Under the pieces are notes generated by a model. The model ran no database searches and was not told the DNA's origin. It saw only the letters and a program-made list of their open reading frames with translations. Positions 1 to 5,121 of a DNA stretch of 6,354 nt are shown here, piece after piece. The stretch comes from an uncultured Clostridia bacterium. Lineage in GTDB: Bacteria; Bacillota; Clostridia; Oscillospirales; Oscillospiraceae. Every line of letters begins with the position of its first letter. Within the stretch, counting starts at the first letter, position 1. The stretch covers positions 1 through 6,354 of the forward strand of contig CAMEWZ010000091.1 in assembly GCA_945946745.1 (NCBI GenBank). Reading direction: 5' to 3'. The position numbers and the translations under genes were made by a program.

Positions 1-208
1 CCAGATCCGCCACGATCAGCTTGCTGGCACCGGTGGCGATGGCCTTGGCTTCCAGGCCCTCCAGCTCGTCAGCCTGACCCACATTGCCCGCCACGGCAAT
101 GATTTCGGGGTTATTGTAGTTTTCCTTCAGCCAGGGGATGATGATGGACGTATCCAGGCCGCCGGAATAAGCCAGCACAATTTTCTTGATGTTTTCCTTA
201 TGATTCAT
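1..208 (-). CDS. argG: argininosuccinate synthase, N-terminal fragment (runs off left edge)
   Basis: Argininosuccinate synthase joins citrulline and aspartate using ATP, the penultimate step of arginine biosynthesis, in the cytoplasm. Only the first 69 codons lie in the window. The translation contains the N-type ATP-pyrophosphatase loop of the family, AYSGGLDTS at residues 13-21, followed by WLKENY (26-31) and AVAGNVGQ (38-45), which fits the conserved beta strand ending in a VGQ turn. The ATG at 206-208 is supported by GGAGG (217-221 on the complement), 8 bases upstream. A consensus promoter and a palindromic operator-like site lie upstream on the same strand. The C-terminal part and any following argH are outside the window. 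Identification is firm because the SGGLDTS loop sits at the extreme N-terminus in the correct context. Confidence 0.95.
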   Translation of the reverse strand, partial: MNHKENIKKIVLAYSGGLDTSIIIPWLKENYNNPEIIAVAGNVGQADELEGLEAKAIATGASKLIVADL

Positions 209-223
209 AAATACAACCTCCAC

Positions 224-238
224 ATGAATATTATTCAT
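224..238. promoter_or_regulatory. ARG-box-like palindrome in the argG leader (putative ArgR/AhrC operator)
   Basis: ATGAATATTATTCAT is a perfect inverted repeat with 7-base arms around one central base. The TGAAT...ATTCA half-sites are those of the arginine repressor box. The classic box has four bases between half-sites and this one has three, so the match is not exact. A further ATTCA lies at 239-243. The site is in the predicted transcribed leader, between the promoter and the ribosome binding site of argG, where a bound repressor could block elongation or initiation. The role is inferred from sequence form and gene context only; no argR gene is in the window. Confidence 0.6.
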
Positions 239-260
239 ATTCAATGAGTAATAATACAGG

Positions 261-289
261 ATTATACCCCTGCGTCCTGGATTTGTCAA
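261..289 (-). promoter_or_regulatory. sigma-A promoter of argG
   Basis: On the minus strand TTGACA (284-289) and TATAAT (261-266) are separated by exactly 17 bases, a full match to the vegetative sigma-A/sigma-70 consensus. Transcription would begin around 252-255, giving a leader of about 45 bases before the argG start codon. No competing gene uses this stretch. A promoter this strong for a biosynthetic gene implies that repression sets its output, in keeping with the palindrome just downstream. Confidence 0.85.
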
Positions 290-385
290 CGGCTAATTGT
301 ATAAAAATACCAAGCCTGGGGATTTTCGGTACTTTGCCCGTAATGGCCCGGCTTCTTCCGTTCGTTCCCGGTAAAAATCACAATA

Positions 386-405
386 GTTTCCCGGAACCGG
401 GAACC
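386..405. repeat. TTCCCGG inverted repeat in the argG/yesL intergenic region
   Basis: TTCCCGG (388-394) and CCGGGAA (397-403) form a perfect 7-base inverted repeat with a 2-base centre. Two further direct copies of TTCCCGG lie at 365-371 and 421-427, so four copies of the 7-mer sit in about 63 bases, 20-80 bases upstream of the predicted promoter of the YesL-like gene. The loop is too short for a good RNA hairpin, which favours a protein-binding DNA site. No regulator can be named. The motif is GC-rich and the genome appears GC-rich, so chance occurrence remains possible. Confidence 0.35.
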
Positions 406-445
406 CATCGCCGCCGTGGCTTCCCGGTTGCCTCATATTTCGGGA

Positions 446-474
446 TTGCTTTTTGGGGAAAAATCTCGTATACT
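446..474 (+). promoter_or_regulatory. promoter of the YesL-like gene
   Basis: TTGCTT (446-451) and TATACT (469-474) are 17 bases apart on the plus strand. The predicted start of transcription is near 481, leaving a leader of only about 22 bases that holds the ribosome binding site. The -35 hexamer has two mismatches to TTGACA and the -10 has one to TATAAT. This placement also argues against a translation start at 416, since that codon would lie upstream of the promoter. Confidence 0.6.
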
Positions 475-490
475 GTGGGTATTCTGTTTT

Positions 491-496
491 GGGAGG
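491..496 (+). promoter_or_regulatory. ribosome binding site that fixes the YesL start
   Basis: GGGAGG lies 6 bases before the ATG at 503 and is the only good Shine-Dalgarno sequence in front of this reading frame. The in-frame upstream ATG at 416 has no comparable site. Confidence 0.75.
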
Positions 497-502
497 CATA
501 CG

Positions 503-1147
503 ATGCGGTTTTTGTTTGATCCGGATTCCCAGATCATGCGCTTTCTCGCCCGGCTGGCGGATCTGGTAATCCTAAATGTGGTATTTTTGTTCACCTGCCT
601 GCCCCTGTTCACCATCGGCGCGGCGGTTTCGGCGCTGTACAGCGTGGTCTTCGCCATGGACACCCAGCGGGAGGGAAAAACCTTGCCCACCTATTTCCGG
701 GCATTTCGGGAGAATTTCCGGCAGGGTACTGCCATTTTGGGAATTTTGGCCCTGTTCGGTGCGGCCAGCTGCGTGAATATGACCCTGTTTTCCGACATGG
801 GCGGTATGGCGGGCTTCTTCCTGTTCTTAATCGCCATGCTGGTGCTGGTGATGACCGTGCTGATTGCCAGCTTCGTCTTTCCGCTGCTGAGCCGGTTCCG
901 CAACACCGTTTCCTCCATGCTGCGCAACGCGCTGCTGCTCAGCGTCTCCCATCTGCCCCGGGCACTGCTGGTGGGCGTGATCAACGCATTCCCCTGGGTG
1001 CTGATGCTGGTAAATTTTTACGCATTTCTCCGGCTGGGAATTCTGTGGTTTTCCCTGTACTTCTCCGCCGCGGCCTACTACAATTCCCGGCTGCTGAAAA
1101 AGGTGTTCGATCCTTTGGAAGAGGCATCGGAACAACAACCGCAATAA
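503..1147 (+). CDS. YesL-like (DUF624) integral membrane protein
   Basis: A 214-residue membrane protein of the DUF624/YesL family, whose molecular function is not established. Members are often found beside sugar ABC transporters. The N-terminal pattern fits the family: a short start (MRFLFDPDSQ), then a first hydrophobic segment at about 18-40 with the motif TCLPLFTIGAAVSALY (31-46), then a polar loop (52-75) with charged residues. Further hydrophobic segments lie at about 76-92, 101-127, 153-174 and 176-192. The C-terminus is charged and polar (LLKKVFDPLEEASEQQPQ). The start at 503 was chosen over 416 because of the ribosome binding site, the promoter position and the family-like N-terminus. 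The gene stands alone here, with no sugar transporter or glycosidase beside it, and ends at a strong hairpin. The family call is from remembered sequence character, not a search. Confidence 0.8.
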   Translation: MRFLFDPDSQIMRFLARLADLVILNVVFLFTCLPLFTIGAAVSALYSVVFAMDTQREGKTLPTYFRAFRENFRQGTAILGILALFGAASCVNMTLFSDMGGMAGFFLFLIAMLVLVMTVLIASFVFPLLSRFRNTVSSMLRNALLLSVSHLPRALLVGVINAFPWVLMLVNFYAFLRLGILWFSLYFSAAAYYNSRLLKKVFDPLEEASEQQPQ

Positions 1148-1189
1148 TTCTCCGTCGCTTTCTCCAACCGGGAAGGCTCCGGGCAAAAC

Positions 1190-1221
1190 AAGAGGCTGTC
1201 TCAATGAGACAGCCTCTTTCT
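1190..1221. terminator. bidirectional intrinsic terminator between yesL-like gene and esterase gene
   Basis: AAGAGGCTGTCTC (1190-1202) pairs perfectly with GAGACAGCCTCTT (1206-1218) around the 3-base loop AAT, a 13-bp stem. On the plus strand the stem runs into TTTCTTATT. On the minus strand it is followed by TTGTTTTG. It lies 42 bases after the YesL-like stop codon and directly beyond the esterase stop codon (1221-1223), so it can end transcription of both converging units. Confidence 0.88.
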
Positions 1222-2000
1222 TATTCCATCCACAAAAAATGCATAAATTCCGGCACCAGCTTTTCCCAGTCCGCTTCACAGTGGCCGCCGCCGACTTGGC
1301 AGCGCAGCTTGACCACCGCGTGCTTGGCTTTGGCCAGGTCTGCCACCTTTTTGTTCCAGGCGTAGGTTTTGCTGCTGCGATCCTCCCGATCCTGGCGCTT
1401 GAGTCCCTGGGCCTCTTTGGTGCCCCAGGAGAGGTAGATCCGGGTGTCCGGGCTGAGGGCGCTGCGGCGCAGCTCCTCCGTTACCGGGTGCATACAGAAG
1501 CCAATGGCGCTGGAAACACAGGCCGCCTTGGAAAACCACCGGTTTTCATGCGCCACCGCATACAGAGCCATCAGCCCGCCCATGCTGGAACCGGCAATGC
1601 CGGTGCACTCCCGCAGGGGCATGGTTCGGTATTCCAGGTCGATCATGGGCTTGACCTCACTGAGCAGCCAGTTCACCGTCTGAGCTCCCATAGGCGGGAA
1701 TTTGGAAAAATAGCTGCCGGAGTCGGCAAAATAGGGCAGGTACTCGCTCAGCCGCTCCTCCCCCTCGTGGCCGCATTCCATACCCACCACGATCATCTTC
1801 TTTGGCCAGCCCTGCAAGAAAGCCTCCAGCCCCCAGGATTTTCCGTAGGTGGCGTCCGCGTCCCGGAACAGGTTCTGCCCATCAAAAAAGTACATCACCG
1901 GGTAGCGCTCCTGGGAGGAAAAATAGTCGTCCGGCAGATAGATATGCAGGGGCCGGTTCTTCCCCTTGGGGGAATAGATAAAATCCCGCTGAATAATCAT
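1221..2000 (-). CDS. alpha/beta-hydrolase esterase, PF00756 (esterase D/enterochelin esterase-like) family
   Basis: A 259-residue predicted cytoplasmic serine hydrolase with no signal peptide or membrane segment. It opens with a beta-rich stretch (LHIYLPDDY, 18-26), then RYPVMYFFDGQNLF (32-45), the usual strand and DGQN turn of this family. The nucleophile elbow is GSSMGG (137-142) with Ser139 as the likely catalytic serine. His240 in GGGHCEADW (237-245) is the likely catalytic histidine. The acid is less clear: the segment IYLSWGTKEAQG (188-199) corresponds to the region that normally carries it, perhaps through Glu196. The start at 2000 has AAGGAG 7 bases upstream; an in-frame start at 2066 would overlap the MATE gene. 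The gene begins 25 bases after MATE 1 and is probably co-transcribed with it. The substrate cannot be told from sequence; relatives hydrolyse acyl esters, S-formylglutathione or siderophore esters. Confidence 0.85.
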   Translation of the reverse strand: MIIQRDFIYSPKGKNRPLHIYLPDDYFSSQERYPVMYFFDGQNLFRDADATYGKSWGLEAFLQGWPKKMIVVGMECGHEGEERLSEYLPYFADSGSYFSKFPPMGAQTVNWLLSEVKPMIDLEYRTMPLRECTGIAGSSMGGLMALYAVAHENRWFSKAACVSSAIGFCMHPVTEELRRSALSPDTRIYLSWGTKEAQGLKRQDREDRSSKTYAWNKKVADLAKAKHAVVKLRCQVGGGHCEADWEKLVPEFMHFLWME

Positions 2001-2007
2001 GCAGCTT

Positions 2008-2013
2008 CTCCTT
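2008..2013 (-). promoter_or_regulatory. ribosome binding site that fixes the esterase start
   Basis: AAGGAG on the minus strand ends 7 bases before the ATG at 2000. It supports this start over the in-frame codon at 2066, which lies inside the end of the MATE gene. Confidence 0.7.
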
Positions 2014-2016
2014 CCG

Positions 2017-2036
2017 CTCCGGCGGTCAAACCGGAG
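2017..2036 (-). other. small intercistronic hairpin over the MATE 1 stop codon
   Basis: On the minus strand CTCCGG (2031-2036) can pair with CCGGAG (2017-2022) around an 8-base loop that contains the TGA stop of MATE 1. The ribosome binding site of the esterase follows directly. A 6-bp GC-rich stem here could affect message stability or coupling of translation between the two genes, but there is no T-tract, so it is not a terminator. It may be chance. Confidence 0.35.
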
Positions 2037-3411
2037 TTTTGTCCAGCGCCTGCTGGGCCTGGGCAATTTTCTTTTTCATGCCCCGAATGATGGGTACCGC
2101 CAGGATGAGACTCAGCACATCCGCCACCGCCTGGATGGTGGCCACACCGTAGGCCCCCAGCAGCCAGGCCATGGGGTACACAATGGGCAGAAAGCACGTG
2201 CCCTGCCGGGCAGTGGCCAGAGCCAGTGCCCCCTTGGCGTTACCCAGTCCCGCGCAAAGCATATTCACAATGGCCACCCAGCCGTGAACCGGTAGGGCCA
2301 GGCACTGGCTGACCATGCAGATCACGCCAATGCGGCGCATCTGCCCATCCGTTCCGGAAAACAGCACCATCAAGCGGTCGGAAAACACCGCCAGCGTTAG
2401 GCCCATCACCACGGAACCGATCAGCGCCACTTTGGAAGCAAAGCGGTAGCTTTCCTCCACCCGGCCGTACTGCTTGGCCCCCCAGTTAAAGCCCGCCACC
2501 GGCTGGAAGCCCTGGGAGAAGCCCAGAATGATGCTGAAGGGGAACATCATCACCTTGTTGCACACGCCTACCGCCGCCAGCACCGAGTCGGAAATGCTGC
2601 CCGCAATGGAATTGAGCAAAATGGCGGACACCACCGCCAGTCCCGAGCGGAACATAGACGAGGAGCCAACGGATACAATCTCCTTGAGGATTTCCGCGCT
2701 GCAATGGAAGTTCCGAATGGACAGATGCAGCAAGCTCCGCCGGGTCAGATAGGGGAAGATCAAGATGGCAAAGCTGACCCATTTGGAAATCGCCGTCGCC
2801 AGAGACGCTCCCGCCACCCCCATATTCAGGCCGAAAATAAAAATGGGATCCAGCACGCAGTTGAGAATTCCGCCAAAGCCCATGCCCACCATGCTTAAGG
2901 TGGCGCTGCCCTCGCTGCGCAGGCACTGGTTCATCACGAAGTTTGCCGCCATAAAGGGCGCCGCGTAGAGGACATAGGTGGCATAGTCAATGGAATAGCG
3001 CTCACAGGTAGGCGTGGCTCCCAGCAGACGCACCATGGGCGTCATAAACGTCGTGCCGAAGATCATCAGCAACGTGCCCAACCCCATGGCCAGGAAAAAA
3101 GCGGTAGATAAGACCTGGCTGGCCTTCTTCTCCTTGCCCTCGCCCAAAAGCCGGGCGATGTAGCTGTTGGCGCCCACCGCAAGCATGGAGCCGGCCATCA
3201 TAATCAGCTGATCCAAAGAGGCGTTGACGCTCACCGCCGCCGTGGCGTTGGTGCCCAGGGAGCTGACGAAATAGGTATCCGCCAGGGAATAGATGGAATT
3301 GATCAGAAACGCCACAATGGTGGGAACTGCCATCTTGGGGATGACCCGGGATACGGGCTCCTCCAGCATCATCTGCTTGCGCTGCTGCTGGGACTGGGTA
3401 TGTTTGCTCAT
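2026..3411 (-). CDS. MATE family efflux transporter (MATE 1, MepA-like)
   Basis: A 461-residue multidrug and toxic compound extrusion protein, the normal length for the family, expected to have 12 membrane helices and to export organic cations or similar compounds using a Na+ or H+ gradient. Family signatures appear in both halves: VPTIVAFLINSIYSLADTYF (29-48), ARLLGEG (86-92), LRSEGSATLSMVGMGFGGIL (164-183) followed by LDPIFIFGLNMGVAGASLAT (187-206), and in the second half QGFQPVAGFNWGAKQYGRV (300-318). The polar N-terminus (SKHTQSQQQRKQ) and lysine-containing C-terminus (MKKKIAQAQQ) are cytoplasmic tails. The ATG at 3411 is preceded by AAAGG at a 9-base spacing, a rather weak site. A promoter-like sequence lies upstream and a terminator-like hairpin separates it from MATE 2. 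The esterase gene follows after 25 bases. Substrates cannot be predicted from sequence. Confidence 0.92.
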   Translation of the reverse strand: MSKHTQSQQQRKQMMLEEPVSRVIPKMAVPTIVAFLINSIYSLADTYFVSSLGTNATAAVSVNASLDQLIMMAGSMLAVGANSYIARLLGEGKEKKASQVLSTAFFLAMGLGTLLMIFGTTFMTPMVRLLGATPTCERYSIDYATYVLYAAPFMAANFVMNQCLRSEGSATLSMVGMGFGGILNCVLDPIFIFGLNMGVAGASLATAISKWVSFAILIFPYLTRRSLLHLSIRNFHCSAEILKEIVSVGSSSMFRSGLAVVSAILLNSIAGSISDSVLAAVGVCNKVMMFPFSIILGFSQGFQPVAGFNWGAKQYGRVEESYRFASKVALIGSVVMGLTLAVFSDRLMVLFSGTDGQMRRIGVICMVSQCLALPVHGWVAIVNMLCAGLGNAKGALALATARQGTCFLPIVYPMAWLLGAYGVATIQAVADVLSLILAVPIIRGMKKKIAQAQQALDKTPV

Positions 3412-3442
3412 GGCGCACGACCTTTCGTTTCTTTATGAATAT

Positions 3443-3472
3443 AATATATCACAGCCATGACAAAAAAGGCAA
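3443..3472 (-). promoter_or_regulatory. possible promoter of MATE 1 and esterase
   Basis: On the minus strand TTGCCT (3467-3472) and TATATT (3443-3448) are 18 bases apart. Both hexamers are imperfect. The -10 lies in an AT-rich patch (3436-3451) that stands out from the GC-rich surroundings, and it sits 32-37 bases before the MATE 1 start codon. This suggests MATE 1 and the esterase form their own transcription unit. Confidence 0.5.
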
Positions 3473-3503
3473 TACCTTCCCAAAATAAATGTAGCAAGCG
3501 ACG

Positions 3504-3533
3504 AAACGCCGCCGGTTTTTCCCGGCGGCGTTT
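3504..3533 (-). terminator. terminator-like hairpin after MATE 2
   Basis: AAACGCCGCCGG and CCGGCGGCGTTT form a perfect 12-bp, very GC-rich stem (3504-3515 with 3522-3533) around a 6-base loop. It begins 10 bases beyond the MATE 2 stop codon. On the minus strand it ends in TTT and then CGTCGC, so the U-tract is short. The stem strength and position favour termination, perhaps incomplete, allowing some read-through into MATE 1. Confidence 0.65.
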
Positions 3534-3543
3534 GGATTGTGTG

Positions 3544-4935
3544 TTACTGCTTTGCCATTTCCGCGCGGATGGTCTTGCGCACCTTGCCCAGCCGGAAGGC
3601 GACGACGGACATCACCATGCCCATGACCCAGCAGATCAGCAGGGAAACGGACAGCGCGTAAGGATGGCCATGGGGGTATTCGGCGCTTCTTGTAAAGTAG
3701 GCCAGCACATAGGCCACGGGAATCCGCAGCGCCACGGTGGCAATAATGGAAATCCACATGGGGGTAACGGTATCCCCCGCGCCCCGCATCACGCCGCCCA
3801 GCACCTGGGTGACGGACACCGCGATATAGCCCACCGCCATGATCCGCATCATCCGGCCCGCCAGATCGATCAGCGCGGTGGTATCGGTGAAGATGGCGAA
3901 CAGATATTTATTGAGGAACAGCAGGATCACGGTAATCACCACGGCGAAGGCCTGAGCGATGGCGGAGCCTTGGCGGACGCCGGACTGCACCCGATCCCAC
4001 TTGCCCGCGCCCACGTTCTGGCCGGTATACACCGACATGGCCTGGCCGAAGGAGAAGTTGGGCATCATGGCAAAGCCGTCCACCCGCATAATGATGACGT
4101 TGGCGGCGATAACCATCTCTCCCATGGAGTTGGTCAGCGACTGCACCACCATCATGGAACAGGCCATAATGGCCTGGGTGACGCCGGAGGGCACGCCGAT
4201 CTGGATGATCCGGCCGGAGATGGCTTTGTCAAAGCGGATGGTGGAACGATTCAGATCAAAAATGTCGCTCATGCGCATGAGCTTGATGAAGCAGAACACC
4301 GCGGAGATGCCCTGGGCAATGACGGTAGCCAAGGCCACGCCGGGGACACCCATGCCAAAGCCCGCCACAAATACCAGATCCAGCGCCACGTTCAGTGCGG
4401 CGGCCAGCAGCAAAAAGCCCAAGGCGGAAACGCTGTCCCCCAGGCCCCGGAGGATGCCGGACAGCATGTTATAGAAGAAGAATCCGGCGCAACCCCAGAA
4501 GAAGATGTTCAGATACTCCGCGCACCAATCCAAAATGGAGACGGGCGTATCCAGCAGATTCAGCATCGGGCGGGTAATCATGGGGCCGAATACCATAATC
4601 ACCACCGTGGCAATGAGGGTCAAGGTGATGCAATTGCCGATGTTCTTGGACAGCCCTTCCCGATCCCGGGCGCCGAAGCTCTGGGAGATGACGATGCCCG
4701 CGCCGGTGGCGATGCCCACAAACAGGGCCAGCAGCAGGTTCAGAATGGGGCTGGCGCTGCCCACGGCGGACAGGGCGTTGTCGCCTACGTAAATACCAAC
4801 GATCACCGTATCGGCGGTGTTGTACAGCTGTTGGGCAATGTTGCCCAGCAGCATGGGAACGGAAAACTCCATTATGCGCTTCCAAGGGGAACCCAGGGTC
4901 ATATCCTTCGCGGAAAAAAGGCTTTTTAGGCTCAT
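3544..4935 (-). CDS. MATE family efflux transporter (MATE 2)
   Basis: A 463-residue full-length MATE transporter in the cytoplasmic membrane, expected to have 12 helices and to act as a cation-coupled drug or metabolite exporter. Signatures: FSVPMLLGNIAQQLYNTADT (24-43), SQSFGARDREGL (84-95), SGILRGLGDS (159-168), then LNVALDLVFVAGFGMGVPGV (181-200). In the second half are YTGQNVGAGKWDRV (303-316) and GGVMRGAGDTVTPM (380-393). These repeated halves are typical of the family and of its DinF/NorM-like clostridial members. The ATG at 4935 follows AAGGAG (4945-4950 on the complement) at 9 bases. The sequence differs clearly from MATE 1 in every motif, so the pair is not a recent duplication. It is transcribed divergently from the radical SAM gene and ends at a GC-rich hairpin. 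Confidence 0.93.
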   Translation of the reverse strand: MSLKSLFSAKDMTLGSPWKRIMEFSVPMLLGNIAQQLYNTADTVIVGIYVGDNALSAVGSASPILNLLLALFVGIATGAGIVISQSFGARDREGLSKNIGNCITLTLIATVVIMVFGPMITRPMLNLLDTPVSILDWCAEYLNIFFWGCAGFFFYNMLSGILRGLGDSVSALGFLLLAAALNVALDLVFVAGFGMGVPGVALATVIAQGISAVFCFIKLMRMSDIFDLNRSTIRFDKAISGRIIQIGVPSGVTQAIMACSMMVVQSLTNSMGEMVIAANVIIMRVDGFAMMPNFSFGQAMSVYTGQNVGAGKWDRVQSGVRQGSAIAQAFAVVITVILLFLNKYLFAIFTDTTALIDLAGRMMRIMAVGYIAVSVTQVLGGVMRGAGDTVTPMWISIIATVALRIPVAYVLAYFTRSAEYPHGHPYALSVSLLICWVMGMVMSVVAFRLGKVRKTIRAEMAKQ

Positions 4936-4968
4936 AGCGCTACACTCCTTCTTTTCATATCTTTTTCC

Positions 4969-4997
4969 ATTTTACCCTATGTTTTTTCAAAAAGCAA
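4969..4997 (-). promoter_or_regulatory. promoter of MATE 2
   Basis: On the minus strand TTGCTT (4992-4997) and TAAAAT (4969-4974) are 17 bases apart, 34 bases before the MATE 2 start codon. It faces away from the radical SAM promoter, with 64 bases between the two -35 elements. Two direct copies of AGTTTCC (5018-5024 and 5031-5037) lie in that gap; whether they bind a regulator is unknown. Confidence 0.6.
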
Positions 4998-5061
4998 CCA
5001 CCCCAAAAAGAACAGGCAGTTTCCACAAAGAGTTTCCTTCTTTCCTGGGCAAAGTGCCAAA

Positions 5062-5091
5062 TTGACACCAAAAACCGAAAGGTGATAAAAT
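5062..5091 (+). promoter_or_regulatory. promoter of the radical SAM gene
   Basis: TTGACA (5062-5067) is a perfect -35 element. TAAAAT (5086-5091) lies 18 bases downstream as the -10. Transcription would start near 5098, giving a leader of about 24 bases with GGGAGG at 5110-5115. Confidence 0.7.
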
Positions 5092-5121
5092 ATTTTCTAC
5101 GAAAAGGCAGGGAGGCTTTCT

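Noticed and set aside
416..502. A 29-codon N-terminal extension of the YesL-like protein
   Set aside because: The start at 416 has no ribosome binding site and lies upstream of the predicted promoter, while ATG 503 has GGGAGG at 6 bases and a family-like N-terminus.
209..502. A T-box, riboswitch or small RNA in the argG/YesL-like intergenic region
   Set aside because: The argG leader is only about 45 bases from the predicted start site and the YesL-like leader about 22, too short for these, and no terminator/antiterminator pair is visible.
1190..1218. The long hairpin as an insertion-sequence end or mobile repeat
   Set aside because: There is only one copy in the window, no target duplication and no transposase; the position between converging genes and flanking T-rich tails fit a bidirectional terminator.
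827..1279. A 150-codon open frame on the minus strand across the YesL-like gene and terminator
   Set aside because: It is antisense to the YesL-like gene, runs through the terminator hairpin, and its Gln/His-rich product has no recognisable domain.
2001..2066. A 22-residue N-terminal extension of the esterase
   Set aside because: It would overlap the end of the MATE 1 gene, has an Arg-rich non-family sequence, and the ATG at 2000 has its own AAGGAG.
1239..2090. A 283-codon open frame on the plus strand opposite the esterase
   Set aside because: It is antisense to a gene with clear catalytic motifs, has no ribosome binding site, and its product has no recognisable domain or hydrophobic core pattern.
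3457..4929. A 490-codon open frame on the plus strand opposite MATE 2
   Set aside because: Its product is a His/Gly/Gln/Asp-rich string with no domain, no ribosome binding site and no promoter, and it is the exact antisense of a well-supported MATE gene. GC-rich codon use on the minus strand leaves the opposite frame free of stops.
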